Below, in pieces: positions 16,711-25,416 of a stretch of 64,000 bases of DNA (position 1 is the stretch's first letter; the number at the start of each line of letters is the position of its first letter). The stretch comes from GCA-2706205 sp964215955 (GTDB taxonomy: Bacteria; Bdellovibrionota; Bacteriovoracia; Bacteriovoracales; Bacteriovoracaceae), in contig CAXPDR010000018.1 in NCBI GenBank assembly GCA_964215955.1, forward strand, positions 1-64,000. Direction: 5' to 3'. The notes beneath the pieces are model-generated. The model saw only the letters and a program-made list of their open reading frames with translations, had not been told where the DNA came from and did no database searches. A program made the position numbers and the translations under genes.

Positions 16711-18659
16711 AAATTGCTAGTAATCACCTTTTTAAACCCATCAGATGAAATTGTAAGAAGATCCATATCTTTTACCCACAAACCATTCTCCAACGACCAA
16801 TTTGAGGTAATTCCACTCAGTGATTTGGTACTTAATATCTTGCTTTCTAAATCATCACGTTTTGAAAAGTTGTCATCTTTTAAGACTGAAGATAAGACTT
16901 TAATACTTTCATAGGCAATTGTATCTACCAGCCCAGGATAGTATCCATTAACTTCTTTATAATCTTTTAAAAAGTTAAGATCTATATCAGAAGAATCATT
17001 TCCAACAATAAAGACCTTCCCACCAAGATTTCTTCTTTCCTTTTGAATAGTCTTATTTATCCAACTAGGTCCACCAACAAACTTTAACCCTTTTGCATCA
17101 AAGAAGCTAAATGTAGGTAATATTTGAATTGCTTCTTTTGGAAGAGAAGGAATAAATACCCAATCAAAATCTTTAACCGGAGGTAGAATATTAACAATTC
17201 TTACGTTTCTTTTATTTACGTTTTTTATGTCATACCAAATTTGATGCTCTTCTTCCCTTTCCCTTGGATGCTTTAAACCTAGTATTCCCCTAACAGAGGA
17301 ACGATAGTCACTAATTCCTCTTTCATAATCCTCTATACCTATAAGTTCAATCTCTTTATTATTGAATCTCTGCCAAAGTTCATTTACATAAGATTTTCCA
17401 TCGTCAGTCCATGGATACATAACTGAAACTCTTTTTCCTAAATACTCTAAGTTCTCAGGAGTTAAGACACTTCTAATTTGAGATTCAACAGAACCAGGAA
17501 TTTCAATAAGAAGATGATTTTTTTGAGATTTAGGTAAATAAACTGGAGATAATGAAATAAAAAGGACACCATACTTTCTAGCTTCTAAATACTCTTCCTT
17601 TGCAAGATGAGGAAATAATCCTCCAACGATAGCCGAAACATGATGTTTTAAAATCATTTCCTGAATAAGCTTTCGAGATAAAAATGAATTATTTTGATTA
17701 TCTTTTAAAAGAACCTTTATATCTGATCTTACACCTTTCTCGTTTTTAAGAGCTGTATTAACTCCTGCAACAACTTTCTCACCATAGCGACTAAGTTTGC
17801 CAGAAAGAGGAGCAATTATCCCAACTTTCTTAGAGTCTATCTTAGAATAACTTTCAGTTCTAAAACTAAAATCTTCGACAAACGATTTCACATCCGACAT
17901 GTCTGAGAATTTCGAACTCATCCAACCAATAATATCCTTCGCACCTGATTTATCCCCAGAATAATACAAAGATAAAGCCTCATTCTTTGCTAGATAAGCC
18001 ACAGTAACTTTACTTGATCCTTGATATTCATCTAAAATATACATTTTTTCAGAATTAGAAAGTTGCTTGAAGTTATCAATCATAATTTCTTTGTATTTGT
18101 AAGTTTCTAATTGATTAAAGGACTGTATTGAACTTGTTAAATTAACTAACGCAACGACAACTTCCTTAGGCTTGGAATATTGAACAGCTAAATTAAACCA
18201 TAAGCTATAAAATGTATTTTTCTCTTTTTCGTTTAAATACTCGGCATCATTCTTTTTAATATAACTATAAGCTAAATCTATTTTGTCCTGTTTAAAAAAA
18301 CTACTCGCAATGTTAAGTTTAATATTTGATGCAAGGTTATAATCTCTATCAACATTTTCCTCTGCATATAAAAAGCTTTCAACAGCTTCATTAATGTTTT
18401 TTAGAGAATAAAGCATGACCCCTTTTAAATTATATTTTTTCGCGATCTCTGCCTTAGTTAAAGCATTATCGTCAATTTGATTTAAACTCTGAAGGGCAAC
18501 TTTTTTATCTCCATCATTATAAATCAACTGAATAGATTCTATTTTCTTTAAAAAATTAGCAGAATATATATCTGCTTTATTTATAACCTGAATCCCAGAA
18601 CAAGATTGAAATAAAATATAAAGTGAAACAATGTATAGAAAACTCGAGACTAAACGCAT
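16707..18659 (-). CDS. LpoA/LppC-like lipoprotein: TPR-like region plus type 1 periplasmic-binding domain
   Basis: The ATG at 18659 is chosen because AGGAG lies 8 nt upstream and the protein then begins with a lipoprotein leader ending LFQSC; an in-frame extension to 18722 is less likely. Of about 650 residues, the first 250 are helical with repeat-like spacing. From about 275 the protein has a leucine/isoleucine/valine-binding-type fold starting KVGIIAPLSGKLSRYGEKV and ending in LVDTIAYESIKVL. This order matches LpoA, the outer-membrane activator of penicillin-binding protein 1A; ABC-type solute binding is the alternative. The PBP-activator assignment is based on architecture only. Confidence 0.7.
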   Translation of the reverse strand: MRLVSSFLYIVSLYILFQSCSGIQVINKADIYSANFLKKIESIQLIYNDGDKKVALQSLNQIDDNALTKAEIAKKYNLKGVMLYSLKNINEAVESFLYAEENVDRDYNLASNIKLNIASSFFKQDKIDLAYSYIKKNDAEYLNEKEKNTFYSLWFNLAVQYSKPKEVVVALVNLTSSIQSFNQLETYKYKEIMIDNFKQLSNSEKMYILDEYQGSSKVTVAYLAKNEALSLYYSGDKSGAKDIIGWMSSKFSDMSDVKSFVEDFSFRTESYSKIDSKKVGIIAPLSGKLSRYGEKVVAGVNTALKNEKGVRSDIKVLLKDNQNNSFLSRKLIQEMILKHHVSAIVGGLFPHLAKEEYLEARKYGVLFISLSPVYLPKSQKNHLLIEIPGSVESQIRSVLTPENLEYLGKRVSVMYPWTDDGKSYVNELWQRFNNKEIELIGIEDYERGISDYRSSVRGILGLKHPREREEEHQIWYDIKNVNKRNVRIVNILPPVKDFDWVFIPSLPKEAIQILPTFSFFDAKGLKFVGGPSWINKTIQKERRNLGGKVFIVGNDSSDIDLNFLKDYKEVNGYYPGLVDTIAYESIKVLSSVLKDDNFSKRDDLESKILSTKSLSGITSNWSLENGLWVKDMDLLTISSDGFKKVITSNL

Positions 18660-18698
18660 CAAAACAACTCCTAAATATGAAAGTCTACAAGTAATTTT

Positions 18699-18717
18699 AG
18701 CGGTCCACAGGACCGCT
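18699..18717. other. 8-bp perfect hairpin between dnaJ and the LpoA-like gene
   Basis: AGCGGTCC and GGACCGCT are separated by three bases. Neither side has a real T-tract, so it is at best a weak terminator; an RNA-processing or stabilising hairpin at the end of the dnaJ message is equally possible. Confidence 0.6.
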
Positions 18718-18747
18718 GTCATGAATTATTTAGATTTTTATTGGGAA

Positions 18748-19827
18748 TTATTGAAAAAATTCACGTACTTTTTCAAAAAAGCCACGTGACATTGGATTTG
18801 TATGATTCTGATCAACTTCAGCAAGTTTTTCAAATAATTCTCTTTGTTCATCGGTTAACTTAGTAGGAGTTTCAACCACAATGGTAATTATTTGATCACC
18901 AAATCCATAACCTCCAAGCCTTTGAATTCCCTTACCCTTTAATCTCATTCTCTTGTGAGATTGAACTCCAGCAGGAATATTCATTGAAACTTTACCAGAA
19001 AGGGTTGGTACTTCAACCTCAGCTCCTAAAGCTGCTTGAGAAAAAGTTATAGGTACTTCACAGTGAACATCGAACTGATCTCTTTCAAAAAACTCATGTT
19101 CCTTGATTACAACCTGTACATATAGGTCACCATTAGGACCACCATGACTACCAATATCACCCTCTTGAGAAAGTTTTAATCGTTGTCCGTGATCAATACC
19201 AGCTGGGACTTTTACTGAAAGACTGACTTTCTTTTTAACTCTCTCTGCAATTTCCCCAGTTCCCTGACAATGAGGACAAGGTTGAGCAATTGTAAAAAAC
19301 CCTTGCTGCCTTCTAATTTCTCCATGTCCATTACAAGTTGTACAAGTCTTTGGCGTTGTACCATCTTTGATAATATTTTTAACTAGAGATACTTCCTTTT
19401 CACAACCAAAAGCTGCCTCTTCAAAAGTTACCTCTAGAGACATTTGCATGTCCTCACCACGACGAGCTCGAGTTCTTCCACCGCCTCTACGTCCACGGGC
19501 TCCACCACCACCGAACATATCACCGAATAAATCCCCAAAGATATCCCCAAGGTCACCAAAATCACCTTGATTGAATCCACCACCAAAGCCACCGGCTTGA
19601 CCATCAACTCCAGCATGACCAAATTGATCATAACGAGATCTTTTATTTTCATCTAACAAAATCTCAGCCGCTTCTGATGCTTCTTTAAACTTTGCTTCAG
19701 CTTCAGCATTATCTGGATTTCTATCTGGATGGTATTTCATAGCAAGCTTTCGATAAGCTTTTTTAATCTCATCCTTTCCTGCATTTTTTTGGATACCTAA
19801 AACTTCGTAGTAATCTCTTTTACTCAT
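18748..19827 (-). CDS. dnaJ: chaperone DnaJ with reduced zinc-finger region
   Basis: 359-residue Hsp40 co-chaperone that stimulates the DnaK ATPase. The J domain has HPD at 33-35, then a Gly/Phe-rich region (about 73-125) and the beta-rich substrate-binding domains. The cysteine-rich region has only two CxxCxGxG repeats (CTTCNGHG at 162 and CPHCQGTG at 184) instead of four. By alignment with E. coli DnaJ these are repeats II and III (zinc centre II, needed for DnaK cooperation), while repeats I and IV (zinc centre I) are absent. A terminator separates it from dnaK. Confidence 0.93.
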   Translation of the reverse strand: MSKRDYYEVLGIQKNAGKDEIKKAYRKLAMKYHPDRNPDNAEAEAKFKEASEAAEILLDENKRSRYDQFGHAGVDGQAGGFGGGFNQGDFGDLGDIFGDLFGDMFGGGGARGRRGGGRTRARRGEDMQMSLEVTFEEAAFGCEKEVSLVKNIIKDGTTPKTCTTCNGHGEIRRQQGFFTIAQPCPHCQGTGEIAERVKKKVSLSVKVPAGIDHGQRLKLSQEGDIGSHGGPNGDLYVQVVIKEHEFFERDQFDVHCEVPITFSQAALGAEVEVPTLSGKVSMNIPAGVQSHKRMRLKGKGIQRLGGYGFGDQIITIVVETPTKLTDEQRELFEKLAEVDQNHTNPMSRGFFEKVREFFQ

Positions 19828-19844
19828 AAACTTCTTCTTATGCT

Positions 19845-19869
19845 AAAAAGGCCCTAGCAATGTAGGGCC
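19845..19869 (-). terminator. intercistronic terminator between dnaK and dnaJ
   Basis: On the minus strand GGCCCTA-CATTGC-TAGGGCC is followed directly by five T. It lies 18 nt downstream of the dnaK stop and 18 nt upstream of the dnaJ start. It would reduce read-through into dnaJ and so lower DnaJ relative to DnaK. Confidence 0.8.
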
Positions 19870-19886
19870 ATAATTTGTGGTATATA

Positions 19887-21806
19887 TTATACTTCTTTGA
19901 AATCTGCGTCTACAACGTCATCATCATCTTTTTTAGATTCTGATCCACCAGCATCAGCACCTGCAGCTTCAGCACCTGGAGCACCTTCAGCACCAGCTCC
20001 TGGCTGACCATACATTTGTTGTGCCATAGAGTGAGCTACATTTTGAAGTCTTTCAGTAGCACCTTTAACTTCATCAAGGTTTTCAGATTCTAACTTTGAT
20101 TTAGCCTCAGTTAATGCCGCTTCTAATTCTGATTTCTTATCAGCTGGTAATTTATCACCAGCTTCATTCATTGCTTTTTCTGTTGAGAAAATTAATGAAT
20201 CTAAATTATTTCTTGCATCAACAGCTTCTCTTTTCTTAGAGTCTGCATCTCTATTTGCTTCAGCATCTTTAACCATTTTTTCAATTTCTTCTTCAGAAAG
20301 ACCTGACCCAGAAGTAATAACGATATCTTGTTTCTTACCAGTTGCTTTGTCTGTTGAAGATACGTTAATAATTCCGTTTGCATCAATATTGAATTCAACT
20401 TCAATCTGAGGAACACCTCTTGGAGCTGGAGCAATTCCAGTAAGATCAAATTTCCCAAGAGTTTTGTTATCATTAGCAAATTCTCTTTCACCTTGAAGTA
20501 CATGAATCGAAACCGCTGGTTGATTGTCTTGAGCTGTTGAGAATACCTGTGACTTCTTAGTTGGAATCGTTGTGTTTTTATCAATAATTCTTGTCATGAC
20601 ACCACCAAGAGTCTCAATACCAAGTGACAAAGGAGTTACGTCTAGAAGTAGAACATCTTTTACATCACCTTGAAGAACACCACCTTGAACAGCTGCACCG
20701 GCTGCAACGACTTCATCAGGGTTGACACCTTTTGACGGTTCTTTTCCAAAAATTTGTTTAACTTTTTCTTGGATTGCTGGAATTCTTGTCGATCCACCAA
20801 CTAAAATAACTTCATGAATTTCATTTTTCTCTAATCCTGAATCATCTAAACAAGTTGTACATGGAGCAACAAGTCCATCTACATATTTAGCGATTAATTC
20901 TTCAAACTTAGCTCTAGTTAAAGTTAAAACTAAGTGTTTTGGACCTGATGCATCTGCCGTAATGAATGGAAGATTGATTTCAGTTTGAGTTGTTGAAGAA
21001 AGCTCATGCTTCGCTTTCTCAGCTGCTTCTTTTAATCTTTGAAGTGCCATTTGATCTTGTTTAAGGTCTACAGAATTATCTTTTTTAAACTCTTCGGCCA
21101 TCCAATTAATGATTTCTTCATCAAAGTTCTCACCACCAAGGAATGTATCACCGTTTGTAGCCTTAACATCAAATACACCATCTTCTGTAATTTCTAAAAT
21201 TGAAATATCGAAAGTACCACCACCAAGGTCAAATACAGCGATATTCATATCTTTTTTCTGGTCTAAACCGTATGCAAGAGCTGCAGCTGTAGGCTCGTTA
21301 ACAATTCTTTTAACTTCAAGACCTGCGATTTTACCAGCGTCTTTTGTTGCTTGTCTTTGAGCATCGTTAAAATATGCAGGAACAGTGATAACTGCTTCAG
21401 TCACAGCTTCACCAAGGTAGTCTTCAGCAGACTTTTTCATTTTTTCTAAAACTCTTGCTGAGATTTCTTGAGCTGACATTTCTTTACCATCAACTTTTAC
21501 CCAAGCATCTCCATTTTTATTAGCAAAAATTTCAAAAGGAGCTACAGCTGCAAAGTCTTTTGCTTCTTTATCCGTCGCCTTTCTACCAATTAGTCTTTTA
21601 ATACCATATAGTGTTTTATTAGGGTTAGTTACTGCTTGTCTTTTAGCAACCTGACCTACAAGAACATCACCTTTATCATTGTATGCAACTACAGAAGGAG
21701 TAGTATTATTTCCCTCAGCATTTGGTACAATTTTGTATTTACCATTTTCATAAACAGATACACATGAGTTTGTTGTACCTAAATCAATTCCAATAATTCT
21801 TCCCAT
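19887..21806 (-). CDS. dnaK: chaperone DnaK (Hsp70)
   Basis: A 639-residue Hsp70. It has the N-terminal IIGIDLGTTNSCVSVYENG, a VFDLGGGTFDISILEI phosphate-2 motif, the DVTPLSLGIETLGG linker start of the substrate-binding domain, and a Gly/Ala-rich tail ending DDDVVDADFKEV, which matches the EEVD-like bacterial end. Full length. It lies 27 nt after grpE in a grpE-dnaK-(terminator)-dnaJ order with no hrcA next to it. Confidence 0.98.
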   Translation of the reverse strand: MGRIIGIDLGTTNSCVSVYENGKYKIVPNAEGNNTTPSVVAYNDKGDVLVGQVAKRQAVTNPNKTLYGIKRLIGRKATDKEAKDFAAVAPFEIFANKNGDAWVKVDGKEMSAQEISARVLEKMKKSAEDYLGEAVTEAVITVPAYFNDAQRQATKDAGKIAGLEVKRIVNEPTAAALAYGLDQKKDMNIAVFDLGGGTFDISILEITEDGVFDVKATNGDTFLGGENFDEEIINWMAEEFKKDNSVDLKQDQMALQRLKEAAEKAKHELSSTTQTEINLPFITADASGPKHLVLTLTRAKFEELIAKYVDGLVAPCTTCLDDSGLEKNEIHEVILVGGSTRIPAIQEKVKQIFGKEPSKGVNPDEVVAAGAAVQGGVLQGDVKDVLLLDVTPLSLGIETLGGVMTRIIDKNTTIPTKKSQVFSTAQDNQPAVSIHVLQGEREFANDNKTLGKFDLTGIAPAPRGVPQIEVEFNIDANGIINVSSTDKATGKKQDIVITSGSGLSEEEIEKMVKDAEANRDADSKKREAVDARNNLDSLIFSTEKAMNEAGDKLPADKKSELEAALTEAKSKLESENLDEVKGATERLQNVAHSMAQQMYGQPGAGAEGAPGAEAAGADAGGSESKKDDDDVVDADFKEV

Positions 21807-21833
21807 AATTTACTCCTTACTATTATCTAAATC

Positions 21834-22403
21834 CTAATCGTTTTTAACTACTACAACTTTCGCTGCTCTTATAACTCTATCATTCAAGGTATATCCATTT
21901 TGATGAACTTGAATGATTTCCATATTTGGTTTTCCTTCTGCTGGTTGTTGAGCTAACGCTTCATGAAAATGTGGATCAAATTCTTTTCCAAGAGCATCAA
22001 TCATTTGAAGCCCATGCTTTCCAAGTGTTTCCATAAAAAGCTTGTTAATCATTTCTATACCAACAACAATATTTTTAACTTTTTCATCTTCATCGTTTTT
22101 AATAAATCCAAGAGTTCTTTCAAGATTATCAACAACATCTAGAATATCCGTTAGTATCTTTTCACTACCATATTTAAGAAGACTTTCTTTTTCTTTATCA
22201 AATCGTCTTTGCATGTTTTGCATTTCCGCAGCTAAATAATAATACTTCTCTTTGAACTCATCTGAAGCTTCTTCTTTTGCTTCTTCTTTTGCTTTCAACT
22301 CTTCAACATTATCATCATTTTCAGATACTTCTTCTTGCTCAGCTATATCTTCAGTTGCTAGCTTTTCCTCTTGAACTTCGTTATTTTCACTAGAATTTTC
22401 CAT
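21834..22403 (-). CDS. grpE: nucleotide exchange factor GrpE
   Basis: 189 residues with an acidic N-terminal region, a long coiled-coil (about 50-110), and the conserved beta-wing DPHFHEAL...IIQVHQNGYTLNDRVIRAAKVVV. It releases ADP from DnaK. A GGAG ribosome-binding site precedes the ATG. It is the first gene of the heat-shock unit and has a plausible sigma-70-type promoter upstream. Confidence 0.95.
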   Translation of the reverse strand: MENSSENNEVQEEKLATEDIAEQEEVSENDDNVEELKAKEEAKEEASDEFKEKYYYLAAEMQNMQRRFDKEKESLLKYGSEKILTDILDVVDNLERTLGFIKNDEDEKVKNIVVGIEMINKLFMETLGKHGLQMIDALGKEFDPHFHEALAQQPAEGKPNMEIIQVHQNGYTLNDRVIRAAKVVVVKND

Positions 22404-22441
22404 TAAATTTTCTCCACAACACTAATTAATTCAAACCTACT

Positions 22442-22472
22442 ATTAAAATGGTTACGCTTAGACCAATGTCAA
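22442..22472 (-). promoter_or_regulatory. probable promoter of grpE-dnaK
   Basis: On the minus strand a perfect TTGACA (22467-22472) is followed after 19 nt by TTTAAT (22442-22447), five of six to the -10 consensus. The leader to the grpE ATG is about 35 nt. The spacer is slightly long. No CIRCE element (TTAGCACTC-N9-GAGTGCTAA) is present. Confidence 0.6.
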
Positions 22473-22483
22473 TGATCTGACAT
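22466..22483. promoter_or_regulatory. inverted repeat over the grpE -35 box (possible operator)
   Basis: ATGTCA-ATGATC-TGACAT is a perfect 6-bp inverted repeat with a 6-nt spacer whose left arm overlaps the -35 box. Its position would suit a repressor of the heat-shock operon, but no binding protein is known. Confidence 0.4.
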
Positions 22484-22515
22484 GAATAAAAAAATAAAAA
22501 AATATAATATAGCAA

Positions 22516-23490
22516 TTACATGTACTTAGATAGAGATATTTTCAAAAACTGAACGTAAATCTCAAAAGTATTAGGCCCATAACCACCACCTAAACACCAA
22601 GCTTGAGGAATTTTTGACTCAGAGAGCAATCTATAAACCAATAAATCTCGCTCTAAGACTTCATCCTTACTTAGCTTAATCCCTGAAGAACTCTCTAAAA
22701 TGTCTTTTTCGTATACATCCGCTCCATGAACAACTAAAGCCAAATCATATAGGCTAAAATCGATTTCTTCTAACTTTGTTTTCAAGTTGTGAAGATAGTC
22801 ATCTTTTTCATCAATGGGAATGTCATAATCTGAAGGAATAAAACTGGGATTCACACTCCCGTCTTTTAAGACACCTTCAGCATCCAACGGCCAACCATTT
22901 TTCATATGTATGGACAAAGTCGTTATTGTTGGGTCTTTTTTTAAAATTTCAGCCGAACCATCACCCTTATGACAATCCAAATCAATGATGATCGCCTGTT
23001 TAATTTTTTTTTCTTTCTGAAGTTTACGTAAGCTAATAACCAAATCATTAAACATACAAAACCCACCAGGCTTAAAACTCATCGCATGATGCATACCTCC
23101 ACCCAAATGATATGCAAATTTATACTTTAAAGCCATTTCACAAGTTAAGTATGTTCCAGCGATATGAAGTTTAGCTTTTTTTACAAAGTCATTTAAGGGT
23201 TTTTTCCTAAGATTTGGATTGTAGCGATTATAATTTCCTTTGTTATCCACAAGCTCATAAGTTTCTAATACTACACCATCTGGGTTATTCAAAACCTTCT
23301 TAATAAAATCCTCGTTATGAGCAAGGGCTAAATCTTCTTTCGAAATACTAGGATACTCACTTTCAATGAGATTAATTTTATCTTTTAAATACTCTAAAGT
23401 ACTTTGTACTCTAGTATTCAAAAGTGGAATATCAATTCCATAGTCTTGAAAGTCATGTAATGAATTCAAATTATAAATGAGATTCTTCAT
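22516..23490 (-). CDS. histone-deacetylase-family protein
   Basis: A 324-residue zinc-dependent deacetylase of the arginase/deacetylase fold (AcuC/class II HDAC-like). It has GGGMHHAM (active-site His pair), GFCMFNDLVIS, IIDLDCHKGDGSAEI with Asp and His zinc ligands, HGADVYEKD with the second Asp ligand, and a C-terminal LGGGYG. Bacterial members deacetylate acetyl-CoA synthetase, polyamines or other small acetylated amines; the substrate here cannot be read from the sequence. It begins 11 nt after hemW. Confidence 0.88.
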   Translation of the reverse strand: MKNLIYNLNSLHDFQDYGIDIPLLNTRVQSTLEYLKDKINLIESEYPSISKEDLALAHNEDFIKKVLNNPDGVVLETYELVDNKGNYNRYNPNLRKKPLNDFVKKAKLHIAGTYLTCEMALKYKFAYHLGGGMHHAMSFKPGGFCMFNDLVISLRKLQKEKKIKQAIIIDLDCHKGDGSAEILKKDPTITTLSIHMKNGWPLDAEGVLKDGSVNPSFIPSDYDIPIDEKDDYLHNLKTKLEEIDFSLYDLALVVHGADVYEKDILESSSGIKLSKDEVLERDLLVYRLLSESKIPQAWCLGGGYGPNTFEIYVQFLKISLSKYM

Positions 23491-23501
23491 AATAAACTCT
23501 A

Positions 23502-24608
23502 TTAAAATTTTACATATTTAAAAATATCATCAATCAAACTATCACACATGAGATAACCAAGTGGTGACAGATCAATTCCATTCCTCTTTGATGACGCCCG
23601 AAGATAACCTAACTTTTTCCATTTTTCATATAAGTTATCAATCGCATTTCTTTGTTCCTCATTCTTAAAAAGAGTGTCTAGATCAAACTGATTTCGCGCT
23701 CTTAATCCTAAGAATATTTTCTCTATAAGTACTGCTTCTTCACTTAAGTCTTCCGTCTCAACACCCAAAGAGACGCTTTTCCACTGATAGCGACTCGTAG
23801 TCTCACCAACTAAAAGGCCTGTTGCGTTGGGACCAATTCCAGCTACACTTTCATACTTCCAATATTTCTTATTATGTTTAGAATAAAACCCATCTCTCGC
23901 AAAATTTGATACTTCATAGTGATCAAATCCATTTTCTCTTAAATGCTCTGAAACTAATAAGTATTCTTCTCTGATTTTTTCATCAACTGGCAGTTTTGCG
24001 TTCAAGGGATAATTACTTCTAGTTTTTAGAATATAAACACTAAAATGATTAGGATTATATTTTAACAATTCATCTATTTCGGTTGTTATATTTCTATCTG
24101 CGGAGTCAGGTAACCCCAACATAAGGTCTACACTAAAATTCAATTTACGATCGGAGAAATATTTAACCGTCTTTTCAACATCACTTTTTAAATGCGTTCG
24201 GTCCATGATTTTTATAAATTTCTCAGAAAATGCCTGAGAACCAATTGAAAAACGATTTACCCCGATTGATAACCATAATTCAATCTCTTCCTCACTCCAC
24301 GAGTCCGGATCGACTTCGATTGTAAATTCAAAGCTATCTGTAAAAATAAATTTATTTTTTAAATATTCTGCTCCACTTTTTCCCCAAAGAGATGGTGTCC
24401 CTCCCCCAATATAAAGTGTCTTCAAATCCTCAATTCGATATCCTCTTTTTTCCAGGAAATGCCTATGATACGCAAACTGTTCATCCAGTTGATGCTGAAA
24501 CCCTTGAATTTGTTTAGAATCAATTAACTTTCTTTTATAAAAGTCACAATAATTACAAAGATGACGACAAAAAGGAAAGTGAATATAGAGTGAAGTTATT
24601 GATTTCAT
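23502..24608 (-). CDS. hemW: HemW, heme chaperone / radical SAM protein
   Basis: 368 residues of the HemN-like radical SAM superfamily. The N-terminal CRHLCNYCDF is a CxxxCxxC iron-sulfur motif followed by Phe, and HNKKYW near residue 245 is the HNxxYW heme-binding motif characteristic of HemW rather than true coproporphyrinogen dehydrogenase HemN. YIGGGTPSLW is the glycine-rich SAM motif. It would deliver heme to respiratory enzymes. The gene is divergent from the ABC permease. Confidence 0.9.
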   Translation of the reverse strand: MKSITSLYIHFPFCRHLCNYCDFYKRKLIDSKQIQGFQHQLDEQFAYHRHFLEKRGYRIEDLKTLYIGGGTPSLWGKSGAEYLKNKFIFTDSFEFTIEVDPDSWSEEEIELWLSIGVNRFSIGSQAFSEKFIKIMDRTHLKSDVEKTVKYFSDRKLNFSVDLMLGLPDSADRNITTEIDELLKYNPNHFSVYILKTRSNYPLNAKLPVDEKIREEYLLVSEHLRENGFDHYEVSNFARDGFYSKHNKKYWKYESVAGIGPNATGLLVGETTSRYQWKSVSLGVETEDLSEEAVLIEKIFLGLRARNQFDLDTLFKNEEQRNAIDNLYEKWKKLGYLRASSKRNGIDLSPLGYLMCDSLIDDIFKYVKF

Positions 24609-24651
24609 TTAATTCTTTGCCAAGCTTAGTTTTCCTTAATACTATTAGTTA

Positions 24652-25416
24652 ATGATCCTAAAAGAACAATTAACGATTATATCTACCCTAACTCTGGCTG
24701 AAATGAAAGGCAGATATAGAAACACAATTGCAGGTGTTCTTTGGGTAATGATAAACCCACTCATTTTATTTGGCGTTCATGCACTTATCTTTAAATATAT
24801 TCTAAGATTGAATGTGGATAGATATTTTATCTTTTTACTCGGTGGAATTTTACCCTGGGTGTACATTCATGGAACAATATCTCAAACTGTTCACAGCTTA
24901 ATAACGATGAGAGAATCATTGCTTTCCTTTCAAATACATCCAGTTTCCGTGATAATTAGTAAAAGCATTGATAATTTTATAAACTTTCTAATTCCCTTCT
25001 TTTTTCTCATGATAGTTTTAGCTGATCAGGCATCCTACAATTTGATGGGTTTACTATTTTTACCTGTTGCACTTTTTATTTTATTTGTTGGTGTAACTAG
25101 CCTTGCAATTTTCCTATCTGTATTACAGGTATTCTTCAGAGATACTGAATATATTTCTAATTTTTTATTATCTATTATGTTTTTTTTAACACCAATTTTT
25201 TATCCAAGACACTTAATACCTGAAAAGTATCAAATACTAGTTGATATCAATCCTTTCTATAGTTTTATACGAACTTTTACAGTTACATTATGGGATTTTA
25301 ACTACGAGGCACTTACAGCTTCAATTATAAATGGTGGAGCCTTTATGATCGGCTCAATGTTATTAGCAAGGTTTTTATGGAGAAAGACGAGAAATGAGCT
25401 CTACATCAACATCTAA
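24652..25416 (+). CDS. ABC-2 type polysaccharide export permease (Wzm/TagG/KpsM-like)
   Basis: 254 residues with about six hydrophobic helices. The N-terminal amphipathic stretch LAEMKGRYRNTIAGVLWVMINPL is typical of permeases exporting O-antigen, capsule or teichoic acid. The last 23 nt overlap the ATPase gene, as is usual for a Wzm-Wzt pair. The downstream glycosyltransferase fits a glycan substrate, but which glycan is unknown. Confidence 0.88.
   Translation: MILKEQLTIISTLTLAEMKGRYRNTIAGVLWVMINPLILFGVHALIFKYILRLNVDRYFIFLLGGILPWVYIHGTISQTVHSLITMRESLLSFQIHPVSVIISKSIDNFINFLIPFFFLMIVLADQASYNLMGLLFLPVALFILFVGVTSLAIFLSVLQVFFRDTEYISNFLLSIMFFLTPIFYPRHLIPEKYQILVDINPFYSFIRTFTVTLWDFNYEALTASIINGGAFMIGSMLLARFLWRKTRNELYINI

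Noticed and set aside
22404..22515. Search for a CIRCE element before grpE
   Set aside because: No TTAGCACTC/GAGTGCTAA pair is present; only the shorter ATGTCA/TGACAT repeat was found.
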